DNA of 64,000 nucleotides from JAJYIW01 sp963781665. GTDB taxonomy: Bacteria > Chloroflexota > Anaerolineae > Anaerolineales > Anaerolineaceae. The position numbers were made by a program, and so were the translations under genes. Below the pieces are notes generated by a model, which saw only the letters and a program-made list of their open reading frames with translations, did not search any database and was not told the origin of the DNA. The stretch is from assembly GCA_963781665.1 (NCBI GenBank), contig CAWAGA010000002.1:2542001-2606000 (forward strand), given 5' to 3'. The stretch's first letter is position 1. Each line of letters starts with the position of its first letter. Shown here piece after piece: positions 18,475 to 26,612 of this stretch.

Positions 18475-18503
18475 TTGACGAATGTACATTTGCGTTGTAC
18501 AAT
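18475..18503 (+). promoter_or_regulatory. Promoter of the iclR-led operon with paired TGTACA sites
   Basis: TTGACG (18475-18480), a 17-base spacer and TACAAT (18498-18503). Two TGTACA palindromes at 18483-18488 and 18496-18501 lie inside the spacer and over the -10 box, 13 bases apart, a good position for a repressor such as IclR itself. Confidence 0.55.
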
Positions 18504-18630
18504 TATTCCATAGTCTGTTTATGTCGTTGTCTGGGTACTTCAATCCACCTCGTCTCGAATTCCCAGGTAGCCGATTAGCGTGCCCGCCTCTCGACTTTCA
18601 ATTCAAGCATGATCCACTTTGGAGTAAGCT

Positions 18631-19383
18631 GTGCCTGAAATCCAATCTCTCGCCCGCGGCCTGATGATCCTCGAAAAGCTGGCTCAAACCCCAGCTGGCC
18701 TGGGTATCACCGATTTGGCCGAACAATTCGATGTGGATAAGGGAAGCATGTCGCGCTTGCTGCAAACGATGGCCGCTTACGGCTTTGCCGAAAAGGATGG
18801 CGATACCCGCCGTTATATTCTCGGCCCTCAAATTGTTCGCCTGAGCCGGCTGGTGCTGGCCCGTATGCCCTTGCGCGAGACGGCCAAGCCTTTCCTTCAC
18901 CAATTGGTAGAAGAATCGGGCGAATGCGCTCACCTGGCCATTCTGGCCCAAGGTCAGGCGCTGTATATCGACCAGGTGGAGACACCTTCAGATTTGCGAG
19001 TTGCCACCGGGGTCGGAACGATGTCTCCCTTGCACGCCACGGCCCTGGGAAAAGTCCTTCTCGCCTGGGCCACTCCGTCTTTACCGGCGGAGCTTCAAAG
19101 CTACACGGTGCGGACGATCACTGACCCCAAGTCCCTACTGCTTCATCTCGAGCTGGTCAAGAGCCAGGGTTACGCGGTCGATGATGAAGAATACCAGTAC
19201 GGGGTCCGCTGTATTGCCGTGCCGGTCTTTGACTTCCGGGATAAGTGCGTAGGCGCTGTCGGCGTTTCCGGACCCTCCAGCCGGCTGTCGCTTGAGACCC
19301 TGGCAAAAACCATCCAGGCAGTGGTCAGGATCGGCAAGGCGCTCAATGATCGCCTGGGATTTAAAGGGTCATCTTTACCCTGA
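18631..19383 (+). CDS. IclR family transcriptional regulator
   Basis: This 250-residue protein has an N-terminal winged helix (about 5-65: LARGLMILEKLA, LGITDLAEQFDVDKGSMSRLLQTM) and a C-terminal IclR effector-binding domain (ATALGKVLLAW, then GYAVDDEEYQYGVRCIAVPVFD). The start is GTG 18631, with GGAG 6 bases upstream. It lies at the head of the ThDP/transketolase/RpiB genes and divergent from mmsA, so it most likely controls both in response to a pathway intermediate. Confidence 0.9.
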   Translation: MPEIQSLARGLMILEKLAQTPAGLGITDLAEQFDVDKGSMSRLLQTMAAYGFAEKDGDTRRYILGPQIVRLSRLVLARMPLRETAKPFLHQLVEESGECAHLAILAQGQALYIDQVETPSDLRVATGVGTMSPLHATALGKVLLAWATPSLPAELQSYTVRTITDPKSLLLHLELVKSQGYAVDDEEYQYGVRCIAVPVFDFRDKCVGAVGVSGPSSRLSLETLAKTIQAVVRIGKALNDRLGFKGSSLP

Positions 19384-19410
19384 CCTAAAAACACTCAACG
19401 GATCTGACCT

Positions 19411-21301
19411 ATGGACCAAAAAACGATAACACAACAACGTGCCGAACGGGCAGCTTTGATTGCCCATGCAGGAGGGCTAAAACCGGCCCTGGAGAATGGG
19501 GCGCTGCCGCGAATTATCGATACTACCCTTTCGGAAGCGCTCGTGCTGGGGCTGCTGCTTCAAGATGTCCGTATCTTTTTGGGTGTTTTAGGACATGGTT
19601 CGACCGAAATCGGGGAGGTATTGCGCATTTACCAGCAGCGCCGGATTGCTGCGCGTTTATGCAGTTCACAACGAGATTGAGGCTTCGCATGCGGCTGCAG
19701 CCTTGAATTGGATTACGGGTGACAAAGCAGCGGTCTTCACCTCGATTGGTCCAGGAGCTTTGCAAGCTCTGGCGGCTTCGATTTTGCCGGCTTCAGATGG
19801 TATTGGGGTCTGGTATTTGTTGGGAGATGAGACGACTGAAGACGAAGGGCCCAACATGCAGCAAATTCCCGGCCATGAGCAAAATGCCTTCCTCAAAATG
19901 TATTCTCACATGGGCGCAGCTTACAGCCTGCACACACCTCTGTCCCTGCCCACTGCCTTGCGGCGGGGGTTGAACGCGGTTGATCATCCTCACCGGGGTG
20001 GGCCGTTCTTCCTGCTCCTGCCTATGAACATCCAGGCGGTTGAAATGCCATGTTTTAACCTGGATGAATTGCCCTCGGGCGTTCCCCCCCGGCTTGGCCC
20101 TTCAGGTGATCTAACCCTGTACGAAGAAGCTGCTGACGCCATTCAGCAAGCGGAGCGTATCGTGGTAAAGGTTGGCGGTGGTGGCAGGGCAGCCGGGCCG
20201 GACCTGCTCGAATTTCTCGACCAGGCAGATGCGGTTGCGGTGCTTTCTCCCCTCGTTTCGGGAGTTATCCCTTCCAGCCATGCCCGCAACATGACCGTAG
20301 GAGGTTCGAAGGGTTCGCTCAGCGGCAACTACGCCATGGAGAATGCTGACCTGCTGGTTGCGGTCGGGACGCGTTTTGTGTGCCAGTCCGATTGTTCTCG
20401 TACAGGTTATCCGCACGTGGGGCATGTCGTCAATATCAACACGGATTTCGAGGCTGCTACCCATTACGGCAAAACGACCGCCCTCGTGGGTGATGCTGGT
20501 CTGACCTTGCGTGCCTTGAATGAAACCCTCAAAACCAAGGGGATCGTCAAAGGCCGGGCGCCGTCAGCCTGGTTGGAAGCGACTGCTGCCCAGCGCCAGG
20601 CCTGGGAATTTCACAAGCAGCGCCGCTACGACTGCCCGGTCCTCTACGATGAAACCTGGAAAAGGGAAGTATTGACCCAGCCAGCAGCTATCAAGCTGGC
20701 CACAGATTGGGCCAGGTCGAATAACGTCGTCAGTATCTTCGATGCCGGCGATGTCCAGGCCAACGGTTTTCAGATTGTTGCCGACGAACATCTGGGCCAG
20801 ACCTACACCGATACCGGGGCCAGTTATATGGGCTTTGCCGTTTCAGCTCTGTTAGCAACCGGGATGACTACCCAACCCTTCTACGGTCTGGCCTTCAGCG
20901 GAGATGGGTCGTTCATCATGAACCCCCAGGTGCTGATCGACGGCGTCGAACATAGCGCCACCGGTTGTATTTTGCTCCTCGATAATCGCCGCATGGGCGC
21001 TATCTCAGGCCTGCAAAAAGACCAGTACGACCAGGTGTTTGCCACCAACCACTCGACCGGGATTGATTTCGTCGCCTGGGCCGGGTCGATCACTGGTGTC
21101 AATGGCGTCCATGGCGGGTATACTTTGGATTCGCTGCGGTCAGCTCTGGATCAAGCCAGAGCGTATCCCGGGTTGTCGTTGATCCACGTTCCGGTCTATT
21201 TTGGCGACGACGAATTAGGTGGCATGGGTGTGTTTGGCCGTTGGAACGTCGGCAATTGGTCCACATCTACCCAGGCCCTGCGCCACCAGATTGGATTGTA
21301 A
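19411..21301 (+). pseudogene. ThDP-dependent enzyme, acetolactate-synthase/IolD-like, interrupted by a +1 frameshift
   Basis: Two frames join into one protein of about 629 residues. Codons from ATG 19411 run to about 19638 (GVLGHGSTEIGEVLRIY), then one extra base near 19639 shifts the frame to AGLLRVY and on to 21301. The N-terminal pyrimidine-binding domain carries the catalytic Glu in HNEIEASHAAAA. The C-terminal PP domain carries GDGSF and the matching Asn 25-30 residues later. The middle domain is Rossmann-like. Such enzymes cleave or form bonds next to a ketone; IolD hydrolyses trihydroxycyclohexanedione. Split transketolase and RpiB-like genes follow, which suggests a sugar or cyclitol pathway. 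The shift may be a sequencing error. Confidence 0.78.
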
Positions 21302-21354
21302 GTCCGAACCATTCGTATAGGCAGAAGATAATCTTTTGCCAAAAGGCATTGCTG

Positions 21355-22200
21355 ATGAATTACATTCCTGAATCCCAGATCCTTGAATTGGAAGAGATTG
21401 CTCGTCAATTGCGGATCGACAGCCTTGAGATGATCTACAAGCGCGGCGCCGGGCATCCGGGCGGATCTTTTTCGGCTGCCGAAATTGTGACCGCCTTGTT
21501 TTTTTCCAAATTGCGTATCGATCCTCAAAACCCGGGCTGGCCTGAGCGTGACCGCTTCATCTTAAGCAAGGGCCACGCTTCTGCATTGCTCTATGCAGCT
21601 CTGGCACGCCGGGGATTTTTCCCACAACAAGATTTACCTCATTGGGGAGAATTGGACTGCCACCTGCAAGGCCATCCTGACCGGGTCAAGACCCTCGGCG
21701 TAGAAATGAGCGCCGGCCCTTTGGGCCATGGCCTTGCGATTGGCTGCGGCCTGGCGATGGCCGCCCGCCTCAATAAAAAGAACTACCGCACCTATGTTCT
21801 TATGGGCGATGGCGAAGTCCAGGCCGGCGTTTTGTGGGAAGGGGCAAATATGGCAGCCAAGTACCATCTGAGTAATCTGACAGCCATCCTCGATTATAAC
21901 GACGTCCAATTGGATGGAAGCGTTCATGAAATTATGCCGCTCGAGCCCCTGGCTGATAAATGGCGCGCTTTCCGCTGGGCAGTAATTGAAGTCAACGGGC
22001 ATAATCTGCGCCAGGTGTTAGAAGCCCTGGACACGTCAGGGGAGATTCACAGCCAGCCTACTGTCATCATTGCCCATACGACTAAAGGGAAAGGGGTCTC
22101 TTTCATGGAAAATGATTCTTACTGGCATGGCAATGTCCCCAAAGTGGATCAATACCAGCAGGCGTTGGATGAACTGGGCAAGGAGGTCGGGAATGGCTGA
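21355..22200 (+). CDS. Transketolase, N-terminal subunit
   Basis: This 281-residue protein corresponds to the ThDP pyrophosphate-binding half of transketolase. It has GAGHPGGSFSAAEI, SKGHAS, then MGDGEVQAGVLWEGAN with the conserved metal-site NDVQ. ATG 21355 is preferred to an in-frame ATG at 21241, which lies inside the ThDP gene. Its stop overlaps the start of the C-terminal subunit by 8 bases. Split transketolases are common in anaerobes and often serve dedicated sugar pathways, such as apulose-phosphate. Confidence 0.9.
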   Translation: MNYIPESQILELEEIARQLRIDSLEMIYKRGAGHPGGSFSAAEIVTALFFSKLRIDPQNPGWPERDRFILSKGHASALLYAALARRGFFPQQDLPHWGELDCHLQGHPDRVKTLGVEMSAGPLGHGLAIGCGLAMAARLNKKNYRTYVLMGDGEVQAGVLWEGANMAAKYHLSNLTAILDYNDVQLDGSVHEIMPLEPLADKWRAFRWAVIEVNGHNLRQVLEALDTSGEIHSQPTVIIAHTTKGKGVSFMENDSYWHGNVPKVDQYQQALDELGKEVGNG

Positions 22201-23161
22201 AATATCGCAGCGAGAAGCATATGGCCGCGCTCTGGCCGAATATGGAGATACCAACCTTGACCTGGTTGTGCTGGACGCCGATACCTCGTCTTCAACCTTT
22301 ACCACCTATTTTGCCCAACGCCACCCTGAGCGCTTTTTCAACCTCGGTATCGCCGAGCCGGGAATGGTGGACTTCGGTGTGGGTCTGGCCCTGGGCGGAT
22401 ACCTGCCTTTCGTCAACGCCTTTGCGGCTTTTCTCTCTTTACGTGCCATTGAGCAGGTGCGGACCTGTGTCGCTTACGCCGAGACAAATGTCAAGCTGGT
22501 TGGGCATTATGCGGGCGTGTCCGATTTCAAAGATGGCCCCACCCACAACTGCATCGTCGACCTGGGTGTCATGCGATCTCTCCCTGGGATGACCGTGATC
22601 GTACCGGCTGATGCCAACGAAATCCACAGTTGGATCCCGGTTATCGCAGCCCATGTTGGGCCGCTGTATTTCCGGATCAGCCGGGCAGCGACGTTGCCGG
22701 TCCATTCACCAGACGTTTGCCCCCAGATTGGCAAAGCCATGTATCTGCGGCCAGGTCACGACTTGACCATTATCGCTACCGGTTCGATGGTTGGGCGCAG
22801 CCTTCAGGCCGCGGAAGCGTTAGCCGCAATGGGCATCTCAGCCCAGGTGATTGAGATGCACACCATCAAGCCATTAGACCAGGATGCCATTTGCCAGGCG
22901 GCAGCCCAGACCGGGGCGGTGGTGACAGCCGAAGAGCACTCGATCCTGGGAGGCTTGGGAGGGGCTGTCTCCGAAGCTCTATCGGAGCACTGCCCCACTC
23001 CGCTCGTGCGGGTGGGGATCAATGACACCTTCACCCGCACAGCCCTGGACCCGGATACGCTCATGGATGCCTATGGGATGGGTGTGGCAGACGTCGTGTC
23101 CGGGGCGAAAAATGCCCTTAAGAAAAAAGCTGATAGCCGCGCCAACCAAGGAGTAATTTAA
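22193..23161 (+). CDS. Transketolase, C-terminal subunit
   Basis: This 322-residue protein has the pyrimidine-binding and C-terminal domains of transketolase. It includes LDADTSSSTFTTYF, the catalytic Glu in FFNLGIAEPGMVD, and TVIVPADANE. An AGGAGGT Shine-Dalgarno lies inside the end of the preceding gene and the ATG at 22193 overlaps it by 8 bases, so translation is coupled. The next ATG follows the stop immediately, so four enzymes are expressed together. It transfers a two-carbon ketol unit between sugar phosphates. Confidence 0.9.
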   Translation: MAEISQREAYGRALAEYGDTNLDLVVLDADTSSSTFTTYFAQRHPERFFNLGIAEPGMVDFGVGLALGGYLPFVNAFAAFLSLRAIEQVRTCVAYAETNVKLVGHYAGVSDFKDGPTHNCIVDLGVMRSLPGMTVIVPADANEIHSWIPVIAAHVGPLYFRISRAATLPVHSPDVCPQIGKAMYLRPGHDLTIIATGSMVGRSLQAAEALAAMGISAQVIEMHTIKPLDQDAICQAAAQTGAVVTAEEHSILGGLGGAVSEALSEHCPTPLVRVGINDTFTRTALDPDTLMDAYGMGVADVVSGAKNALKKKADSRANQGVI

Positions 23162-23797
23162 ATGAGAATTGCCGTCATCAATGAAACCAGCGCCGCCGAC
23201 CGAAACTTTGATATCATGGCGGCCCTGGAAGGCAGGGGTCACACTATCATCAATGCCGGTATGAAGAAAAATGGAGAAAAACCTGAGCTTCAATATACGC
23301 ATACCGGTTTAATCGCCGCCCTATTATTGCACCTGGAGCGGGTTGACCTGGTGGTCGGCGGCTGTGGTACGGGTCAGGGCTTTCTCAACAGCGTCATGCA
23401 GTACCCGGGGGTCTTTTGTGGTCACATCCTCACCCCATTAGATGCCTGGCTTTTCGCCCAGATCAATGCCGGTAACTGCATTTCCCTGATGCTCAATCAG
23501 GGGTATGGCTGGGCTTCAGGCGTCAACTTGCGTTTTATTTTTGACAGCTATTTTGAGCCTGAGCCCGGTGCGGGATACCCGGCTCACCGCAAAGAGCCCC
23601 AGGCTACCTCACGTGATATCCTCAGAACAATCTCAGCCAGCGCTCACCGCCCGTTTGCACAAATCCTGGGGGCTCTACCGGATGGGGTTGCCGGTCCGGC
23701 CCTGGCCTATCCCGGAATCCGTGAGCTTATCGCCCCGGATTCAATCGAAGACACTGCTCTCAAGCAGGTAATTCAAAACCGTTACGACCGGATTTGA
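23162..23797 (+). CDS. RpiB/LacA/LacB family sugar-phosphate isomerase-like protein
   Basis: This 211-residue protein has an N-terminal part that follows the RpiB fold: MRIAVINETSAADRN, GHTIINAG, then VDLVVGGCGTGQGF with the conserved Cys-Gly-Thr-Gly loop, and a later SGVNLRF. It is about 60 residues longer than ribose-5-phosphate isomerase B. Members isomerise aldose and ketose phosphates. With the split transketolase directly upstream (no gap), it probably prepares the transketolase substrate. The extra C-terminal segment makes a distinct specificity likely. Confidence 0.8.
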   Translation: MRIAVINETSAADRNFDIMAALEGRGHTIINAGMKKNGEKPELQYTHTGLIAALLLHLERVDLVVGGCGTGQGFLNSVMQYPGVFCGHILTPLDAWLFAQINAGNCISLMLNQGYGWASGVNLRFIFDSYFEPEPGAGYPAHRKEPQATSRDILRTISASAHRPFAQILGALPDGVAGPALAYPGIRELIAPDSIEDTALKQVIQNRYDRI

Positions 23798-23844
23798 TTT
23801 TTATCTCGAGTTTCTGCTTTTGATTCTCGATTAATTAAGGATCA

Positions 23845-24357
23845 ATGATGTCCACCTCAGATCCGCACCCAAGAGGATTTCGCAGTATTGCTGTAGTCGC
23901 TGAAGCCAGCTCGATCGAGAAATGGCGCAAGCAGGTCATAGCCGGCCAACCCGAAACCGGCCGGACTTATGCCTTGATCAGTGATGAAGGCAGTTACATG
24001 CTGGGGGGTGAAGGTACCGCACCGACACCCCTGACCTATTTTGTCTCGGGGATGGCGCTTTGACTGCTCTCGCATGTGTCGCAGGTTGCGACCAAACGAA
24101 AGCTTGCCATCCGCAATGAACGGGTAAAAGTAACTGCCAGTTTCCACGAGCAAGGTTTCGTGTTAGGCGGAGATGCCGAAGGCTTCTGTGATGGGTTTAA
24201 CATAGAAATCCAGATCGAATCAGATGAACCACCTGCTGCAATTGCTGAACTGGTCCGATTAGCGCGGCGGATGTGCTTCACCGAAAAAGCATTATTGGGC
24301 AACACTCCCGTTTCAGTGCATTCTACCCTCAACCAGCAGCCGCTTGTGCTCACCTGA
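23845..24357 (+). CDS. OsmC-family protein with in-frame TGA, candidate selenoprotein
   Basis: The frame from ATG 23845 reaches TGA at 24061-24063 (codon 73) and continues without another stop for 97 codons, giving 170 residues. The text around the TGA, PTPLTYFVSGMAL-(TGA)-LLSHVSQVATKRKL, aligns with PTPLEYLFISLAG-Cys-IVTIGHIVAKQRHL of the OsmC protein at 51072. The TGA therefore replaces the reactive cysteine. The partner Cys144 (RRMCFTEKA) matches Cys127 there, 71 versus 72 residues on. A SECIS-like hairpin follows. OsmC-like selenoproteins are known, so Sec73/Cys144 would reduce peroxides or modify thiols. No sel genes lie in the window. A nonsense mutation is the alternative. Confidence 0.8.
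24078..24092 (+). promoter_or_regulatory. SECIS-like hairpin behind the TGA of the osmC gene
   Basis: A perfect 6-bp stem, GTCGCA/TGCGAC, with loop GGT (24084-24086). The loop starts 21 bases after the TGA, inside the 16-37 base range described for bacterial SECIS, and carries the required early G. The core GCAGGTTGC closely resembles GCAGGTCTGC of E. coli fdhF, where GGT lies at a similar distance. Confidence 0.7.
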
Positions 24358-24375
24358 TACTTTTCATCCGCGTGA

Positions 24376-25660
24376 TGCCTCAGATTAAAAAGTAACTTTA
24401 GGGGTAACGTTGCCTCAAATAGAAATGTTACCGAATGATTTTCCACAATTGGCCGACTTTCGCGTCGATGCTGGCCCGCAAGGTAACCGGGTTTAGTTGC
24501 ACATATTGAGCCGTGAGTCTGACTTTGACATCCAAAGCCAGAGAGTCGAGGGCCAGGACGCGGCGATAAGGTGTGGTAGCCCGATCATACGTCCGGACGG
24601 TTTTGCCGTCAATCCGCTCTTTACCAACCAGTTTGAGCACGGGCTGAAAGAAGTTGATATACAGCCGTAGGTCGGTGTAAATGGACCTCAACAAGGCCAA
24701 TTCTTCAGGGGTCTCCAGACGATCATAACCAATGGTGTGGCGAACCACCGACCAGTTCTTTTGTTCGACGTGGGCCTGATCATTTTTCTGGTAGGGTCTC
24801 GAGCGGGTAAAGGTGATCTGCTCTGCCTGGCAATAGCGTAAGAGAGTGTCGTTGATAAACTCACTGCCATTGTCTGAAATCGAGCCCCAACAGAGCAAAG
24901 GGTAGGAGTTGGCGCATGTTTTGGATGGCTTCTGAAACGGCCAACTGGGTCTTGTTGGCTACTGCCTGGCATTCAGTCCAGCCAGTGGCCAAATCAGTGG
25001 CGGTGAGGGTATTGAGATAGCTGCCTTCGGTGGTATTGCCACAATGCGCCACCAAGTCAATTTCCAGAAAACCTGGATGCTCGTCTTCCCATGGAGTGAA
25101 TGTGCGGATCGGGATGGCCTGCTTGAGCAAAGTCCCTGGTTTGGTGGTAGAGAGCCCATGCTGGGGATGGGTAAAACGGGCTTTCTTCAGGCAGCGGTCG
25201 ATGGTCGCCCGGCTCATCCCCAATAACAACCCCTTGGTTTCCTCGGATAGGCTCAGTTCATGGCAGCGCTCTAAGACCGCAACCATCTCGGGTAGAAAAG
25301 GTTGAAGGCGTTTGGAGCAAATCCGCCCACAGATTTCCCAGATCTGCTCCAAGACCTGTACCACTTCACCCTGATAGATTTTCTGCCGCCCAGGCTTCTT
25401 CAGCCCTTTGGGTTTTGGACGGTGCTTCAACACTCGAATGGCATACTTGCGATGGTAGCCAGTGGTTGCAATCAGTTCGTCCAGGATTTGCTGTTTGCCA
25501 GGTTTGTTGGCTTTCAAATAACGTGGGCGGATGGCTTCGATCATCTCGCGTTTACTGCGTTGACTCATCATTGTCTCCCTCGGCGGATCCAAATTCCGCA
25601 CTAGGGTAACATTTTTTGTGAGCCATCGTTAGCTCTGATAGTTACATTTTATTTGAGGCA
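24376..25660. mobile_element. Insertion sequence with double terminal repeats
   Basis: About 1.28 kb bounded by imperfect inverted repeats: TGCCTCAGATTAAAAAGTAA at 24376 and its partner ending TTTTATTTGAGGCA at 25660. A second, inner copy of the same motif occurs near each end (24411-24432 and 25605-25625). The single transposase gene lies between on the minus strand. The element inserted just after the osmC stop and just before the aldo/keto reductase promoter, so neither gene is disrupted. A target duplication is not obvious. A fossil relative lies at 37296. Confidence 0.75.
24428..25571 (-). pseudogene. DDE (rve-type) transposase of the insertion sequence, with a frameshift
   Basis: About 380 residues in two frames. 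The first part (25571 to about 24880) has a helix-turn-helix region and the first catalytic Asp in GFLEIDLVAHCG. The second part (about 24880 to 24428) opens with SDNGSEFIND, the second catalytic Asp, then YQKNDQAHVEQKNW with the Glu. One extra T in GATTTCAG near 24877-24880 separates them. The start at ATG 25571 has GGGAG upstream. As sequenced, the transposase is inactive unless frameshifting occurs. Confidence 0.8.
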
Positions 25661-25693
25661 ATTCGATCCGTACCATTCTTCAAGTCTCAATGC

Positions 25694-25699
25694 TATAAT
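25694..25699 (+). promoter_or_regulatory. Extended -10 promoter directly before the aldo/keto reductase start
   Basis: TGCTATAAT (extended -10) ends 7 bases before the ATG at 25707. Transcription would start at or next to the start codon, so the mRNA is probably leaderless; no Shine-Dalgarno is present. Confidence 0.55.
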
Positions 25700-25706
25700 T
25701 AAAAAC

Positions 25707-26516
25707 ATGCGTTACGAAACGGTCCGCGAATTGCATATTCCAAAAATTGGTTTTGGCACCTGGACGATTGGGGGTCGTGGAAGCCCTGATCCCGCTTACG
25801 ATAACGTCTCTATTCAAGCTTTACGCTCAGCCCTGGCACTGGGTTATACCCATTTCGATACAGCCGAGGGATATGCCGCGGGTCACGCCGAAGAGCTTTT
25901 AGGCCAGGTCATCCATGAAACCGGGGTTCCCCGCCAAACGCTCTTTATTACGTCTAAAGTCTCTCCCGATCACTTGAAGTATGATGATGTCTTGCGCTGT
26001 GCCGAAGCCAGCCTGCGTCGCCTGGGTATGACTTATCTGGATCTGTACCTGATTTATTGGCCCAAGGTTGGCGTGAAGCTGGAGGATACTTTCCGAGCGC
26101 TCAACCAGCTGGTGCATGAAGGCCTGGTCCGCCATCTGGGAGTCAGTAATTTTAACTTACGGCTGCTCAAAAAGGCTGTATCCCTGAGTGAAACTCCACT
26201 CCTGACCGACCAGGTTTCTTACAGCGTTCCTGACCGGACGTACGTCAAGAATGGGGTATTAGAATTCTGCCAGCAGAATGATATCCTCCTGACGGCCTAC
26301 AGCCCGGTGAAACGCCGTAACATAAAAAGCAATAAAGTTTTGAAATCGATTGCTCAAGATAGGGAGATGACTCCGGAGCAGGTTTCCCTGGCCTGGCTGA
26401 CGAGCCAGCCGCGGGTCATTACTGTCCCAATGTCATCTAACCCCCAGCACCAGGCCGAAAATCTGGCCGCTGCCGACCTGGTTCTCAGTCCCGAAGAGAT
26501 GAAGCTGTTGGACTGA
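25707..26516 (+). CDS. Aldo/keto reductase
   Basis: This is a 269-residue NADPH-dependent aldo/keto reductase. It has the catalytic Asp/Tyr segment YTHFDTAEGYAAGHAEELLG, the Lys in ITSKVSPDHL, and DLYLIYWPKVG, where the usual His of LIHWP is Tyr. It also has HLGVSNF and the C-terminal cofactor site VPMSSNPQHQAEN. The open frame extends to 25653, but ATG 25707 matches the family start. It reduces a sugar-like aldehyde or ketone; the substrate is unknown. It lies just downstream of the insertion sequence and converges on the OYE gene. Confidence 0.87.
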   Translation: MRYETVRELHIPKIGFGTWTIGGRGSPDPAYDNVSIQALRSALALGYTHFDTAEGYAAGHAEELLGQVIHETGVPRQTLFITSKVSPDHLKYDDVLRCAEASLRRLGMTYLDLYLIYWPKVGVKLEDTFRALNQLVHEGLVRHLGVSNFNLRLLKKAVSLSETPLLTDQVSYSVPDRTYVKNGVLEFCQQNDILLTAYSPVKRRNIKSNKVLKSIAQDREMTPEQVSLAWLTSQPRVITVPMSSNPQHQAENLAAADLVLSPEEMKLLD

Positions 26517-26612
26517 ATGCTCCACTGACCCGCCCGGGTTAACGTGTTCCTCATTTAAAAATCACAATCTGACGAACTGATCAGGGGTTATTGTTGCTAT
26601 TACCCATCTCCA

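Noticed and set aside
24076..24357. A separate 93-residue gene beginning after the osmC TGA
   Set aside because: It has no Shine-Dalgarno and lacks the OsmC N-terminal half, and its frame is identical to the upstream part. One gene read through the TGA explains it better.
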